Notes: a model not told the origin generated them from the sequence alone. Positions 26,641-38,800 are shown, counted from the stretch's first letter. The stretch: 64,000 nucleotides of DNA from Euglena gracilis (GCA_039621445.1 CP154956.1:23982743-24046742); one strand, 5' to 3'. Numbers and translations are program-made.

Positions 26641-26929
26641 GGCAAAACGGGCGTCGTTTTTTGGAAACGTTTGCCCATCGGCCCCAGGCGTTGTGAAGGA
26701 GGGTGTTGAGCAGCCCGGCTGCACTGGCGGTAGCAGATGTGCACCACACATGCTCCCCCCCCCCCTATGTCCAACGACGGGTGACCTCTGTCCTCCGACC
26801 GTGGCACGACCGACGGCTGAAGGGTGGAGGGTGCAATAAGGTTAATTGCCGATGTCTGTGGATGCGCATTGAAATTACTCTGTGATTTTGTGTTAAATAA
26901 TTTATTGGCAATGGTCTACCCCCCCCACC

Positions 26930-27405
26930 CCCCAGGAAACTATCACCTGACAGATTGGCCGGTAGCGGGGACCCTGACAACGTCCTATCATGACAGGTTG
27001 GTCGGTACCAAGGTCCCTGACAGTTTCCGGGGCGGGACCCTGACAGTTTCCCAGGAGGGAGGTTCTCGAGCATGACAGTTTTCCGGGGGGGGGGGGGTTG
27101 TCTTCTGGCACCATTGAGGCTTGATGCACTGGCACTTGATGCACAAGGAAAGCAAAAACAAACATCTGCCACCTCTATTGGCCAACTGTCTGGCAGCACC
27201 CAGGGACACTAACAACTTTTTCTGGTGACAGGTTGCTGGGACCAGGGACCTCCGACAGTCTCCCGCGTCAGGCCCCCAAAGAAAAAGCCAATGCATTCTG
27301 ACCAGACGATTTGACGGCTTCCCACCATGACGGATGGGACAATACTGGGAACCCTGACAGTTTCTGCGGGTGGGACTGCCAGGGCCTGATGGTTTCCTGG
27401 GGGGG
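26930..27405. repeat. Tandem-like GACCCTGACAGTTTCC repeats
   Basis: Repeated phrases ACTATCACCTGACAG, TGACAGGTTGG(T/C)CGGTA, and GGGACCCTGACAGTTTCC. Similar phrases occur singly at 2205-2265 and 14425-14490, so this is a dispersed repeat. Confidence 0.5.
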
Positions 27406-27559
27406 GGGGGCAAGGGGGGCAAGAATGGCAGGTCATGGCAATAAAAATACGCGAGCAAAGCTGCAATTAAAGGGGGTAAATGTCTGTTTCACGAACTGAA
27501 ACTGGGGCATGCCTTTCATTTGGAGGCACACTGCCAGAGGTGCGAGGGGTGGAGGGTTT

Positions 27560-27646
27560 GCGGCTGCGGCTCCTCGGGCTCATCATGCACATTTCCAGTG
27601 GGGCCACTTGGCTCACTGGTTTGGCAAACTGTGGGCTGTCCATCAG
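27560..27646 (-). CDS. Exon of modular gene: LMDSPQF...MMSPRS module
   Basis: The minus strand reads LMDSPQFAKPVSQVAPLEM then CMMSPRSRSR. The same module recurs at 24316-24373, 22390-22455 and 19595-19667, with the intron border just before the Leu codon preceding Met-Asp. This is the most upstream copy recognised. No start codon context was found, so the gene's 5' end is unknown. Confidence 0.45.
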
Positions 27647-27655
27647 AGATGGTAC

Positions 27656-28590
27656 CGGAGACCCGGGACATTCAGTCATGTCAAAGCACCGAAAATTCCA
27701 CCAGGAGATTTTAAAATGCGATTTCCCAAATTGTGCAAAAAAAAACCTGGGAGCCAATGTCCGAAAACTTTTCAATCAAAGTACAGGTGTGCCATCAAAA
27801 ATTCAACACGAAATTGGCAAACCAATTGCACCAACAGCCAATGTTTTGGGAGAAGGGCCAAGAGTGCAGAGCAGGGATTTTTTTTTCTGACATTGGGGGG
27901 ATCCCCTCACCCACCCAGGGGGCTAATTTTGGGGTGAAAAAATGCCCCGCAAAGCCCTTTGGGGTTGCAGCATCACCAAAGCCAGCCCTACGATGCTGGG
28001 GGAGTAAGGGAAGGTGGAATGACCAAAGCATCACCCATTTAACTGCCATAAAAGACACCCCTCCTCTTCCTCCTCCTCCTCTGCAACATTTTCAATATAA
28101 AGCGAACCAGAGAAAGCCCACTAAGAAAAACCATTTTGTCTGTTGGGGAATACCAGGTAGGTAACACGTATGCGGGAATCGCACTCTGGCAGCCCAGCCG
28201 GAAGGAGAAAAAGGCGGGGCAAATATGATGCATACTGTAAATGGTCAGGAACATCTCATTGCTTGATGACCTTCCAAAACTCAATACAGATTCACTCAGT
28301 CACTCCATCCAAAATCACCAAAAGTCAAGGGATCTCGCCAATGTGCAAAAAAAAAAAAATCCGGCACCTTCGGCGCCGCATCGGGCCACCATTGGTCATT
28401 TCCAGCTGTCCCATAGGGTGGAGGGGGCATCCAGGGCCAAAAACAATCATTTCGAAAAGACCAGTCAGTCACAGAGGGAACCCAGGAAGATCGGTGCGCA
28501 CTTGGTCAGGAATGAGGAGGAGAGGGGAGGGGGCGTTAAATATCGCAGAGACGCAGCCGACACACAGACGGAGGCCCCGGGAGGGCAGGG
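27656..28590. other. Spacer between the CIMIP2-like gene stop and the modular gene
   Basis: Mixed-composition DNA with an A run and a CGGCACCTTCGGCGCCG hairpin (28362-28378). I see no exon or RNA gene. Promoter signals for euglenids cannot be recognised from sequence alone. Confidence 0.4.
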
Positions 28591-31500
28591 TCACCGGGCG
28601 GCCCCGCGCGGCAGGTAGTCCGCGTACGCCTCCGCCTCGTAGAACTCCGCGTTGATGGTCCGGCCGACGTCTGAGGACGGAGTGGAAGGTCCGGTGCCAC
28701 TGCCCGGCGGTGGCACAGCCGCAAACCTCTGGACCCCTCGGCAGCAGGGTGGTGTTGCTTTGGTGAAAATGGGTGTTTGAGGACTCCTTGACACAAATTG
28801 TGCAGAAGGCGACGTTATAAGATAATGGGGGATTAAGGAAGCGTTCCGAAAATACAGCAAAAACACAAAAAAAGTTTTGAATGCTTCAGTGACAGGAACC
28901 TTGAACTGGCGGGAGAATACAAAATCGAGTTTGGTGTTTCAAAATAATCAAGGTCAGCAAAAAACGAGAAAAAGGAGCAGAACAGAGCAAAGAGAGAAAG
29001 AGAGCAATAAAAATAACCGGAGGAATTGCCAAAACCAGGCGAAATAAGCGAGCGGTTTGATATTGGCGGTGAAAAAACTGAAAGAGATGTTCCTGGCCCC
29101 AAAGCCAGCATTAGAGGGAAAACAACTGATTATTTCAATTCCTGGGGTTTCGGGGGGAGATGGGGGAGATGGGGAGTGGAGGGAAACTAGGGATGTTGGG
29201 ACTTCTGCATGGGACATTGGAGATCCTGTTGTGAAACTGTCCAAATTTTCAGGTTCTTTCGCAAAAAAAAATGTGTAAAATAATAAAATGTTGACTTTCA
29301 GATGAGTTTTTCAGATGAGATCGGCAGCTCCAGGGAGGACACAGCCTTGTGGGAGAGGAAGAGAGGCGGGGGCACACTGTCATGCACGCTCTGGCGGTGC
29401 CCCGTCCAGCCCACCACCTTCGCGGGCGACGCCTTCTCCGCCTTGCGCGCCGGGGGAATGGCGCACTGGGCCAGCACCGGGTTGCGGATGGCCGGCAGCC
29501 TGGAACGGAGGGCAGACAGCCAGTTTGGAATCGGAAGTGGGGTCTGCCACCCAGCGTGTCATCGACATGGGTCATCATCATGGCGAGAAAACTGAAGGGG
29601 ATACCTTTTTTGCACTTATTAGGGGGTGTTTACAAATGTTCAACATGCGTCTGGCTGATGTTGTGTGTGAATTTGCAGACGGATGGTTGATTGCAATCCT
29701 CGCTTTGATCCAAAATGGATGGCAGCAAACGGCCAATGGTTTTCTTTAAATAAAACAACTATCCCAGCACTTGTGGTGCTGTGTGGCGTGTGTGCTGTTG
29801 GTGTTGTCCGGCCGGCACGGCATGAATCAGGCGGTGGCGCCCGGCACACTTCACGGAGGAAGACTGCAGCTGCGCGGTGTGCCTGACCGACTCGTTGAAC
29901 CGCTCTGCGGCTTGGCCGCTGGGGTCCATGGCGGAGATGTACAGCCCCGCGACCAGGGGTTTTCCAAAGACCCGGGGGGTGGGGGGGCGTGGGCTGGAAG
30001 AGGGTGCCACCTCAGGGGGGGGTCCAGGAGTGGGGGGGGTTCTGGCCAGCGGGTAAAAATGGCAAAGAAAAGGATCCTCCAGGTAGGTTGGGATTGTTCA
30101 GCAAAAATAGAGAGTGAAAACCCCTGAAAAACCATCAAAACAAAATATATGTTTGGGGCTAGTCCATCGAAGCTGGGCTGGATGCAATTTTCTGTTGCAA
30201 AGCACCAAAAAAGTGCAGAAAATGGGTCAAATGATGTCCAAAAATGCTCCCGGGGGCAGGGTCCTCTGCGGCCAGAGATAGATGGAAGCCTTGAGGGGGG
30301 GGGGGGGTGGACCCCCTCTCCTACCTCGAAACTGACATGGGCCCGGAAAATATTTGGTTTCATGGACGGGCAAAAAGCCAGAATCGGGTCAAAACTGGAC
30401 GAAAAACCCTGATTTTTCTTTGACAATAAATCAAAAAATTCTCATTTGTTGAAATATTTTGAAATATATTTTTTTTCACGTGGAAAACACCAACACATCA
30501 AAAAAAATAGGTCATAATGCTCAAAAATGTTAGAAAAGGACCTTTTTTGCTCATTTTCCGGCGCTGTGTGCCGGAAGAAAAATTTCCGCTATTTTTGGAA
30601 CCTGCCGAGGAGGGGGGTCCGGACCCTCTTCCCAACATCTGCGGGGGGGGGGGGGTCCGGACCCCCTCACCACCTACCTCAAAACCGAGGGGCTTCCATC
30701 CATGGGGGGGAGAGGGGGGTCAATCCACTCTTCAAAAAACCAGTCAGACACTTTTTCTTTGAGAAACCAGTCAGTCAATACCCGCCCCGGGGGGGGGGTC
30801 GGCCTTCCAGGAAAACTGGCCACTTTCCAGTCACTATGGGCAATTTTAAGCTAAATTTTTTTCCCGGTGCCTTCGGTCACCAGCGAACTCAAGGTCAATC
30901 AAGCCACTTTTGCCCACCCCTGGCCGACCCTCCTGGGGGGTCCGGGCCAAAAAACCAGTCACTCTCGGGGAAAAAAAACCGCAGTAAGTCACCCCCGGGG
31001 GGGGGGGAAGGCCAGTGACTAAGTGATTATATGTTCCATCCATCCTTGCCTCGGGCTTCAGAAAACCCCTGCCCGTGACGTGGTTCTTGAACGAGGCGTC
31101 CAGCGGGAACGACGTGTAGCCCCACTTGTCCACATGCTTCCCCTGCAGCAGGAGAGTGGGCCATCTGCGTGGCATCAGACGATTGCATAAGAAGGTCTGT
31201 TTGGGCATGATTGTCAGAGGTGGAAATTAGTTGTCGAAGCTGCGTCGTCATGCCATACGACCCTTTTCAAGTGGGTGAAGCCCCCTCCCAAATAGTGCCC
31301 CTCTGGGATATTATTTCACCGCCCAAAATCCCAGCCCAATGGTTGGGGGTTAAAACTCCTGGAAAAATAAAAAAACGAAAAAAGCGGAAATGGTAAAAGC
31401 CAGAAAAAAATGGCACAGGAAATGAAATAGTTTCGGCCCCCCCCCCTGCCTCGCACAGTTGCTTTTGGTGGAGAGCAGAAAATCTAGGTCACAAGTTTTT

Positions 31501-31781
31501 TGACAAAAAAAGCAAAAGATGCATTCAATAATACCCTGGATTGTCCTTTGCGACACTTGGCGACAACACATACGAAGTTCTTGGGGGGGGGGTATTACCT
31601 CCTCGGTCGAAGTCGGATCCTCGGGGGGAGGGGGTATTAATTGGGGGAAGGGTTGTAGTTAAAAAAAAGGGGGTGGAGAGCCACAATGGCATTTAAAAAA
31701 AACACAGGAGCAGACGCAGACACACACACACAGACAGACACACAGAGCGTACACCACAGGCATCACATGCAATGCATTTGT

Positions 31782-31816
<35 letters not shown>

Positions 31817-31838
31817 CGCACGCACACACACACACACA

Positions 31839-31886
<48 letters not shown>

Positions 31887-31898
31887 CACGCGCGCGCG

Positions 31899-31995
<97 letters not shown>

Positions 31996-32420
31996 GGCTT
32001 CTTTTTACCAACCCCAGGGGGGAGGCGGTGCCTGCGCTATGGAGGTGCCTGCCCACAGCAGGAACCACCCCACACACGTGTATGGACACACGCACAGAAG
32101 ATATAAAAGAGACAGAGGGCGAGAGGGAGACATTCGAAGGGGGCGCCCGCTCCGCATTGAGCAGCCCGGTGGAGATCTTCTTCTGCATGCCCCAGTTGAT
32201 GCCCACGGTTTGGGCGCAACCAGGCAGGTGGCCCCAGGGCTGCACGGGAAGGTCAGTGAAGACCCCCCACCCACCAGATGAGGGTGGGGGTGCCGACCCC
32301 CCCCCACCCACCACCCGTATTCCCATGCAGCCCTGGGTGGCCCGTGTAGCCCGCCACGCAGCCGGAGGCGATGGCCCCCCGGGTCTGCCCGAAGCTCGGC
32401 ACCCTGGAGGCGTCGGCCAT
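28591..32420 (-). CDS. 160-aa protein, CIMIP2/FAM166-like ciliary microtubule inner protein (putative), 6 exons
   Basis: Exons (minus): 32339-32420, 32145-32229, 31075-31134, 29849-29948, 29401-29492, 28591-28654. They total 483 nt in a single frame from ATG (32418-32420) to TGA (28591-28593). The N-terminus MADASRVPSFGQTRGAIASG is followed by AGYTGHLPGCAQTVG, close to the GYxGHVP...FG motif of FAM166/CIMIP2 proteins, which line the lumen of ciliary doublet microtubules. Next come KWGYTSFPLDASFKNHVTG, LYISAMDPSGQAAERF, and VVGWTGNAEFYEAEAYADYL. Small size and high Gly/Tyr/Phe content fit a microtubule inner protein, and a flagellate would need one. The family call rests on the short motif and is tentative; the gene model itself is well supported, because two of its introns carry clear duplications. 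Confidence 0.68.
29949..31074 (-). other. 1.13-kb intron with hAT-like ends and an 8-bp duplication (7/8)
   Basis: The core at 29954-31071 begins CAGGGGTTTTC and ends GAAAACCCCTG. Flanking 8-mers are CCCGCGAC (29946-29953) and CCCGTGAC (31072-31079). Splicing 3 bases before and 5 bases after the core (minus strand) joins KNHVTG to LYISAM in frame. It also holds G-run hairpins such as the GGCGC...GCC motif near 30560. Confidence 0.82.
29954..31071. mobile_element. hAT-like non-autonomous element forming an intron
   Basis: This 1118-bp element has 11-bp perfect inverted ends CAGGGGTTTTC and a 7/8 target-site duplication. No transposase reading frame was seen inside. It probably grew by later insertions, since it contains several G/C-run blocks. 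Confidence 0.7.
31719..31995. repeat. CA / CGCA compound microsatellite
   Basis: CA run, then a block of CGCA tetramers (31838-31886), then CGCGCG, then a pure CA run to 31994. It lies in the long intron or spacer left of the CIMIP2-like second exon. Confidence 0.93.
32230..32338 (-). other. 109-nt intron that is a 101-bp inverted-repeat element with perfect 8-bp duplication
   Basis: The core at 32235-32335 starts CAGGGCTGCACGGGAA and ends with its inverse, one mismatch in 16. It is flanked by identical 8-mers GGTGGCCC at 32227-32234 and 32336-32343. The intron is the core plus 3 bases of the 5' copy and 5 bases of the 3' copy (minus strand), so splicing leaves one copy of the 8-mer and joins GYTG to HLPG in frame. 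There is no GT-AG option at these ends. Confidence 0.88.
32235..32335. mobile_element. hAT-like MITE acting as an intron
   Basis: This 101-bp non-autonomous element has 16-bp terminal inverted repeats beginning CAGGG and a perfect 8-bp target-site duplication. CAGGG ends and 8-bp duplications are typical of hAT elements. It sits inside a coding exon and must be removed for the frame to continue. Confidence 0.82.
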
Positions 32421-33314
32421 CGGTGGTGTGCAAGGAGGCGGGGGGCGGCGGGGTCACGACATGCACCGGTGGCGGGGCTGCAGGGCGCGACCAAGAAGGT
32501 GTCCGCCGGCATTGACCGGGCAGGCACCGGAGCGTGACAATGTTTCGGGGTATGGCCCTCATGCCAAAGGAGGGCGGCAGGCACTGACAAATTGTTGTTG
32601 TTGCCAAGGCTTTCACAGCCACAAGGCGGGGGGGGGGGTCCAGTGGAGCCTTGAAGTATTGGCATCGTGCTTGGAAAGTGAGGAAAAAGAACCAGGCAGA
32701 GGGCGCTGGGAAAAGCTCGCAGGTAAATTGCAATGTATTGAAGTGTGCTGATTGCACAATGGGACAAAAGAACGAAACACAAGATGTCGAAGAAACACAG
32801 AAATTGTACACAAGAAAGAGAACGAGGGCGATGAAGGACTTCCTTTGTTCACTGGCAAGCAAGGGATGGGTCACAAAGGCATAATGCAGACCTCCGTGTC
32901 CAAATAACAACACCATTTGGACAGACACCTTAAGGAAAATGGATTCAAAGACTCCCTGGGAGGTTAGTTGGGCTGTCAGGACAGCACATCGATATTGTCA
33001 GTGTGCAGCAACACATTAGGCTTAAATGAAAGATAGCAAAACACGCCCAAAGCACGCCCTCCTCAAATGCCCAACGCTCATGCACAATATAATCACGCGT
33101 TGCTTGAACTGTGAAATCACGATGCCGTCGGAAGGCAGCCACTGGAGCACGATACGTGCTGTGTTGTGTGACGTTGGCCTCTATGCGATCGAGGGTGAGC
33201 GGAAAGGGGCTGTGGGATGGGCGAAGCCTACGCACACAGCGGGCCGCTGAGGGAAGGGGGAGGGTTGGAGTCGCACGGGACTGCGTTGGGAGGGGGGGGA
33301 ACGGTCCAGGAGGA
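32421..33314. other. Spacer between the second ankyrin gene and the CIMIP2-like gene
   Basis: Contains a short GC-rich stretch at 32440-32520 and otherwise moderate-GC DNA. No conserved coding signature or repeat family was recognised. Confidence 0.4.
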
Positions 33315-34512
33315 TCAGCGTTTAATGGAGAAGAACACGGTGCCAGAGGACACCTCCGACTGGGCCTTGGCGAGGGGGACAGGGGTGGACAGCTTGCGTC
33401 GCCCCATGACAGCTTCCACAGTGGAAGTAATGAGGCTCGTAATGGGGTGTTTTGAACTGTGGAATGAGCACACACAAAAAAAACCAATCCCACAAAGGGG
33501 GTGAAATGAGAGATGGGGGCGACAATGAGGTTTAAGCGGGGTAAGACGACAGCAGGGTGAAAACACAATGACCTTAAAAAAACAACAAACTGCAAAAAAA
33601 GAGCACACACTGAACACTTTTCAAGATAAAGAATCACTTTAAAAAGCAGAAGAGAATGGCAGTCTTTGGGGGCAAGTCAATGGAGAAAGAGGGCATGGCC
33701 GTGCACTTTGCTCCTGCAGCTCCATCTCCCGGGCGGCCGGGTCTGCCCCCCGGCGGCGCGCCAGCGCGGAGGGCAGCAGGTTCTCCGTCACCGTCCGCAT
33801 GAGCGGTGACGCCCCAGCGGAGGCACCCCCCGGCCCACAGATTCACTTAGTGACCCCACAGCCCCAAGGGGGGGGGACAATTTTTCCTGGGCCCAAACCC
33901 ACCCACCCACTTTCTTTCGAAAACCCACCCACTCACGACCCCCCCGGGGGGGGGGTCAACCACCCACCCACCCACCCAAAATCCAGCCAAAGTCGGCCAA
34001 AAACGCTGGAAAAATTTTTTTTGCCCGGCTTTCAGCCGTGCTAAAACCTGACCCATGGCGCAGCCCACCCACTCGCCCACCCACTCTCGAAAACCCAAAT
34101 CCATCCCGGCCCCTGTTTGTGGTTTGGGCACCCCGGGGGGGGGGGGGCTGTAGTGCTTTAACATGGGGTGGAAGGTGACGACAGCGGGCATAGAGTGGTC
34201 GTTGGCCATAGCATGGGGGAAGGCATGAGGTGATGGACACGGGGTAAAACGCGAGGTGGTTGCATTGCCATGGTTTGCTTTTGGATTTTTGATTTGGACG
34301 AATGTGTGAAACCCGGGGCCAAAGGATCTACTGATCCCCAGTCTCTCCTGACGGGATTGCGTCCAACCCTCAAACCAGCGACGGATGCTGGGGTCTGGGG
34401 CAAAACGCAGGCGGGGCCCACGGATCGGGCCCGGGGTGGGAGTCCACCAGCGCCCGGTACGCCTCCAAGGAGTCGTCGAAGGCTGCCTCGTGGATGGGGT
34501 GCTGGGCTGCCT
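33315..34512 (-). CDS. Ankyrin-repeat protein, 3' part (three exons)
   Basis: Exons (minus): 34433-~34512, 33710-33806, 33315-33415, ending at TGA 33315-33317. The protein reads HPIHEAAFDDSLEAYRALVD, PLMRTVTENLLPSALARR with RGADPAAREMELQEQ, then AVMGRRKLSTPVPLAKAQ and a Ser-rich end. HPIHEAA and PLMRTV...RGADP are ankyrin-type helices and hairpins. The first two joins keep frame with 3-bp end-pairing only, so the last exon is less certain. The 5' end was not found; 34.5-35.8 kb shows no further exon I can support. It is a separate gene from the zinc/ankyrin gene just upstream, which has its own stop. Confidence 0.5.
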
Positions 34513-35557
34513 GCGCCCCAGGCCCCTATTGCGAACCTGACGTTATTTCTGTTGACTTTTTGATTACATCAGTCCAAAAATTGCCAGCCGAAAAAATTTT
34601 GTGCTGCTTTTTATTAAGACATCGGAAAGCCACAGTTGATGATGGACGTTTTGAAAAAAAAGGGAAAAAAATAACATTTCAAAAAATTGACACCCAATTT
34701 TTTCTCAACTCAACAACTCTCGTTCCCCTGGCTTATTTTTACCAAGCCTGGTGCCCAATATAGACAACCATTCATATCACAGCAACAGGAGAAACCACCC
34801 ATCTCTCTAGAGTTCCTAACCCTCCCCTGGGAAGCCAGGCAGACTGCACTTACCAACTTGCCAATGCCCACCTCCCATGAAGTTGTCACCCCCGTGGGGT
34901 AGACCCCTACCCCAGGAAGTTGTTGCCTTTGGTCTGTTCCGGCTTATCATTGATTATGTTAGCAAGTCCACCGCACCCCTCCCCGGACCCGTCATCTGAG
35001 ATTGGACCGGCTGACCATCCACTCCCAGTCGGGGACTGACAGGTGACGAAATTCTGGAAGGTTGCCTTCTTATGCAGCACAATGCACAAGAACTGGACAA
35101 AGGTGACGCTGAATAAATTGTTTAGCGAGGTATTAGAAAAAAAATAAAACTTGATCCATTTGGGGAAAAAAGGTTCCAGATCAATCTAAACTAGAACCCC
35201 CCTGCAGGCTAGAAAGATCGAGTGGAAGTAGCCTGCATAATCCTGTAGCAACTTGCATCCAAGAAATACAAAACTAGGGGAGATAAAATAGACAGCAACA
35301 TCACAGCAAAACACCGTTAGCTTAACGTTTCTGTTGACAATGCAGGATGGTAAAAAATAAGAAGAATGTCAAGTAATATGAGACTCTGTCGGACTGAGTT
35401 GTGACTGGAAATAAAACTCAAAAATCATACAACTTCAACAGCATCTTTTTTTCAAAAAAAATTGTGCAGCACAGCAATCGAGGTAAAGGTCACCATGTAA
35501 TTCACTTTTGACGTCCAGTGGCAGGTGCTGGCATGTGACCTGCTCCTGAGTCTCAAC
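34513..35557. other. Region expected to hold the 5' part of the second ankyrin gene
   Basis: Moderate to AT-rich. No exon of the second ankyrin gene could be found here; either its 5' exons are too short to see or the gene starts near 34.5 kb. Confidence 0.35.
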
Positions 35558-35815
35558 CAGGCTGAAATTGACCAACCCCGGGGGGAGGGGGGGTCTCGGA
35601 GTTCCCATGGAGTGCCTGGGCAGGCAGGCACAACCCCCGGGGGGGTCGGTGCCTGCCTGGCCGCGGGCCAAAAGTTGTCCAAAAATGGCCTTTTCTGGGC
35701 TTCTGGCACCTTCGGCGCCGGAAGTGCCTTGGTGGAGTGCCCAGGCACTTTTGGCCATGCACCCTACCCCCCCCCCCTGGGGGTGCCTTGGAGTGCCTGC
35801 CCAAGCAGACACTCC
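35558..35815. repeat. Dispersed repeat, AGGCTGAAATTGACCAACCC family, copy 2
   Basis: Homologous to 24650-24845. It contains ACCTTCGGCGCCGGAAGTGC and several AGTGCCTGxxCAGGCA phrases. It directly follows (minus sense) the stop of the zinc/ankyrin gene at 35819. Confidence 0.6.
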
Positions 35816-35818
35816 ATC

Positions 35819-38800
35819 TCAGAAGTCACATGGGCTGTGCTCCTTCACAAACGCGGCCAGCTGGGCGAACTCCCGCCGGCTCGCCATCGCCTGCACCGTC
35901 GCCATGTCTGTCGCCAGGAGCTCGCTGCCGACCAGGGCGGTGCATCCGGCAGTGGATGGAGGACGGGCCTTTGCTGTCAGAAGATGCCCCCCCCCCCCCC
36001 CTGCATGAGCAAATCCACTTTGCGCAAGCTGTGGCAGCAGCATGAGGTGGAGATGCACAAGAAGACAAGAAGGGGAGGTGTCAAGGTCGGTCTCCCAACT
36101 GGGGAAACGTGGCCAGTGAGAGCTGGTTGCAGCTCCTGGTTGATTTCACTCCCCTGCACTGGCAGATAGGAATGAGGTGCAAACACCGCAAAGCTGCATG
36201 GGCAGCGTGGGAGGGATAAAGAAAATTCGAAAAGTCTCTGGCGTTTGGTTTGGGTTCAAGGTATTCCTTGTCTTCATTGCTGACTTTCTTGAAGAAGAAA
36301 AAAATCATAAAAAATTTCCAGTGTCGGGCAGAATGTTTTTCGCAGTTCGGCAGTTAATACCCAAATAAGCTGCTGCTGCAGCTAAGGCCCCGATGGCACG
36401 GCGGCTGGCAGGCGGCCCTCCCCATCAGGCAGCGCCACACTCGCCCCGCAGCACAGCAGCAGCGCGGTGCACTCCCGGTCCCGGAGGAGGAGGGCGAGGT
36501 GGAGGGGCGTGGAGGCGGCTGGGATTTGGTGTAGCGTGTCTGGCGCAGGACAGCACTGTCTCCTGGCAGGTGGCGATCGTCCCTCAAATAAGGTCCTGCC
36601 AGTGCTGCTGAAGCACAGTGCAGGTGGGCAAAACCACTGCAAGCACAGAAATGGAAATGGTAAATCACATTTAGTCCCCATTTCAACAGAATAACAGAGA
36701 AATAACCAAATGGCAAAATCTCAGCAGAAATGCATGCACAGATGACAGCAAAGATTACCATCCACCAGCCAGGGGTCAGTTCTCGTTTGACAATATCCAA
36801 GCCTTTCGAAAACCCCAAATTTCAAATGCGCAAACCCATACAACAACTCCAGAAGAGGAAGGCCAATAGTTCCCGCAGTGATCTGCCAGCGAGCGCCCTG
36901 GCCAGCCGCCTTGGTGGGGGTGTCAATGCGGGCCCCATAATGCAGCACCCCTGCCAGGCAGCCTCGGGCCACACATAGAACCAATAATCCATGGAGGCCG
37001 GGAGTTGGGAGGGGTAAGCAGGAGGGGCAAGAGGATCTGCGGCGCCTGCAGACAAGTAGATTCCCGGAGGTGGCCGGAGCATGGCGATGGCGAAGGGCAG
37101 CCGGCTCAACACCGCGTAGTGGAGGAGGGTGAATGTGTCGCGGCAGGGCGGGCGCAGCAGCAGCAGCAGCAGCGGACAATCAGGAAAGCCAGCCGCATCG
37201 GTGAGGGAGGCTCTGGCTCACCGTGTTTTCTGACAAGTTTGAGTCCCGAGGCCGGTCGCAGCAGCCTTGGAGACAATGTGTGGAAAAGATTGCGATATCA
37301 AATTTCCCCCAGAATTCCCTCGCTTGTCCTTCAGTGCAAAGCAACATGGGCATTTTGCCCTCAATTGGACCGCCTGAAGCATACATTAGTTGAGGGTGTG
37401 CCCCAGTGCACAAAATGATTGCAAATTCGATCAACTTGGGGGGAGGGGTCCTGACATTCGGAGGCCCGGCCTGGCCATCGGCGCTGCGGGAGAGGGCCCG
37501 GTCCCGCAGCAGCCGCTCCTCCACCTCCAGCCACAGCCCAGCCTTGGCCTTGCCCGGCACCAAGCCCCGGTGGTCACCCGGAAAAATGACCTGGTCATGC
37601 CCAAGTCACGTCCAGTCACGCCAACACGCCCGTCAATCAGCAACAGACTGCACTGGCACGCGGTGTTTGGGCATTGCCTGAGGAATCAAACAAAATTCCC
37701 AGTCACGCCCTGGCATGCCCAGGCACGGAACCCCATGTCAAAGCCAGTCACGCCCCCAGCCAGTGAGGCCCAGTCATTGCACGGGTGCTTGCCCAGCAAA
37801 GCCGCCCGGTCCGCAGACGTGGCCCGGCTGCTGCGGGACAGGAAGGCCCCGGCCCCCATCACGATAGCACGCCGCTGCCCCGCCCGGCAATGGCCCGGCT
37901 GGAACGGTCCGGCCGTGGACCGTCACAGGACAGCGCCGGGTATCGAAGCCAAACGCCGTGCACAGTGTTTCCAGCCCATCGGCACCAGTTGCAATGAAGT
38001 TGCCCAGAACCATCCAAGGCTGGAGACAGCTGCACCGGGTTTCCACAAGTAATCTTCGACGTCTGTGAAAAGGCATTCTGTGAAATAATTCTCAGACTTC
38101 ACGGTTTCCCAGCTCGCTGCCAACTGCCATGCTGCCAGTGCAACAGGCGTTCTTTATTGTCTGACGAGCCTTGCACCACTTTGGAGGAAGTAAAGCTCCT
38201 AATTATGGACCGCCACGCCACACCGTGGGGGGCAGGCAGCGGCGGGGCCCTCCGGCAGGTCGCGGTGCAGGGCGCAGCCCGCCATGCTGCTCTCCTTCTC
38301 CCGCCCGCAGGATGGGCACATGTGGAGCTGGCAGTAGGGCTTGCCCCCGTGCGGCCGTTCCAGTGGGGCCGGGATAGCAAGATGACACATGGACCCTCCA
38401 AAATCAGCAAAGACACACACAAAACTGCAAAAAAAAATTGCAGAAAAATAAGGTTGAATACTTCCGGAAATATTCTGGTTCTCAAAATATGCAATTTTAG
38501 GACCAAAATTCAAAGTGAGAAAAAAGTGACATTAAGATAAGGAAAAAGTGATAAAATTTGTCAAAGAAACTCAGAACTTTCAAAAAAAATTCTATGAAAA
38601 AGAATATTGAAATCACTTCCCAGAATGTCTTGAAAAGACACCATGAGAACAGCAAGGAACAAAAAAAACAAATTCTGCCAAAAAAAATGCCCATCTTGTT
38701 CCTCCCCTCTGTGGGGTGGGGCCATGTTGGGCAGTGTAAACTGTGCAAGAAAGAGGCAGAGGTCCTGGTAGCGTTCAATAATGATTTTGCAATGGGGAGG

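Noticed and set aside
32235-32335. Treating the 101-bp element as part of the protein
   Set aside because: It would shift the frame of the following exon; removing it restores GYTGHLPG and a frame that runs to the stop through five further exons.
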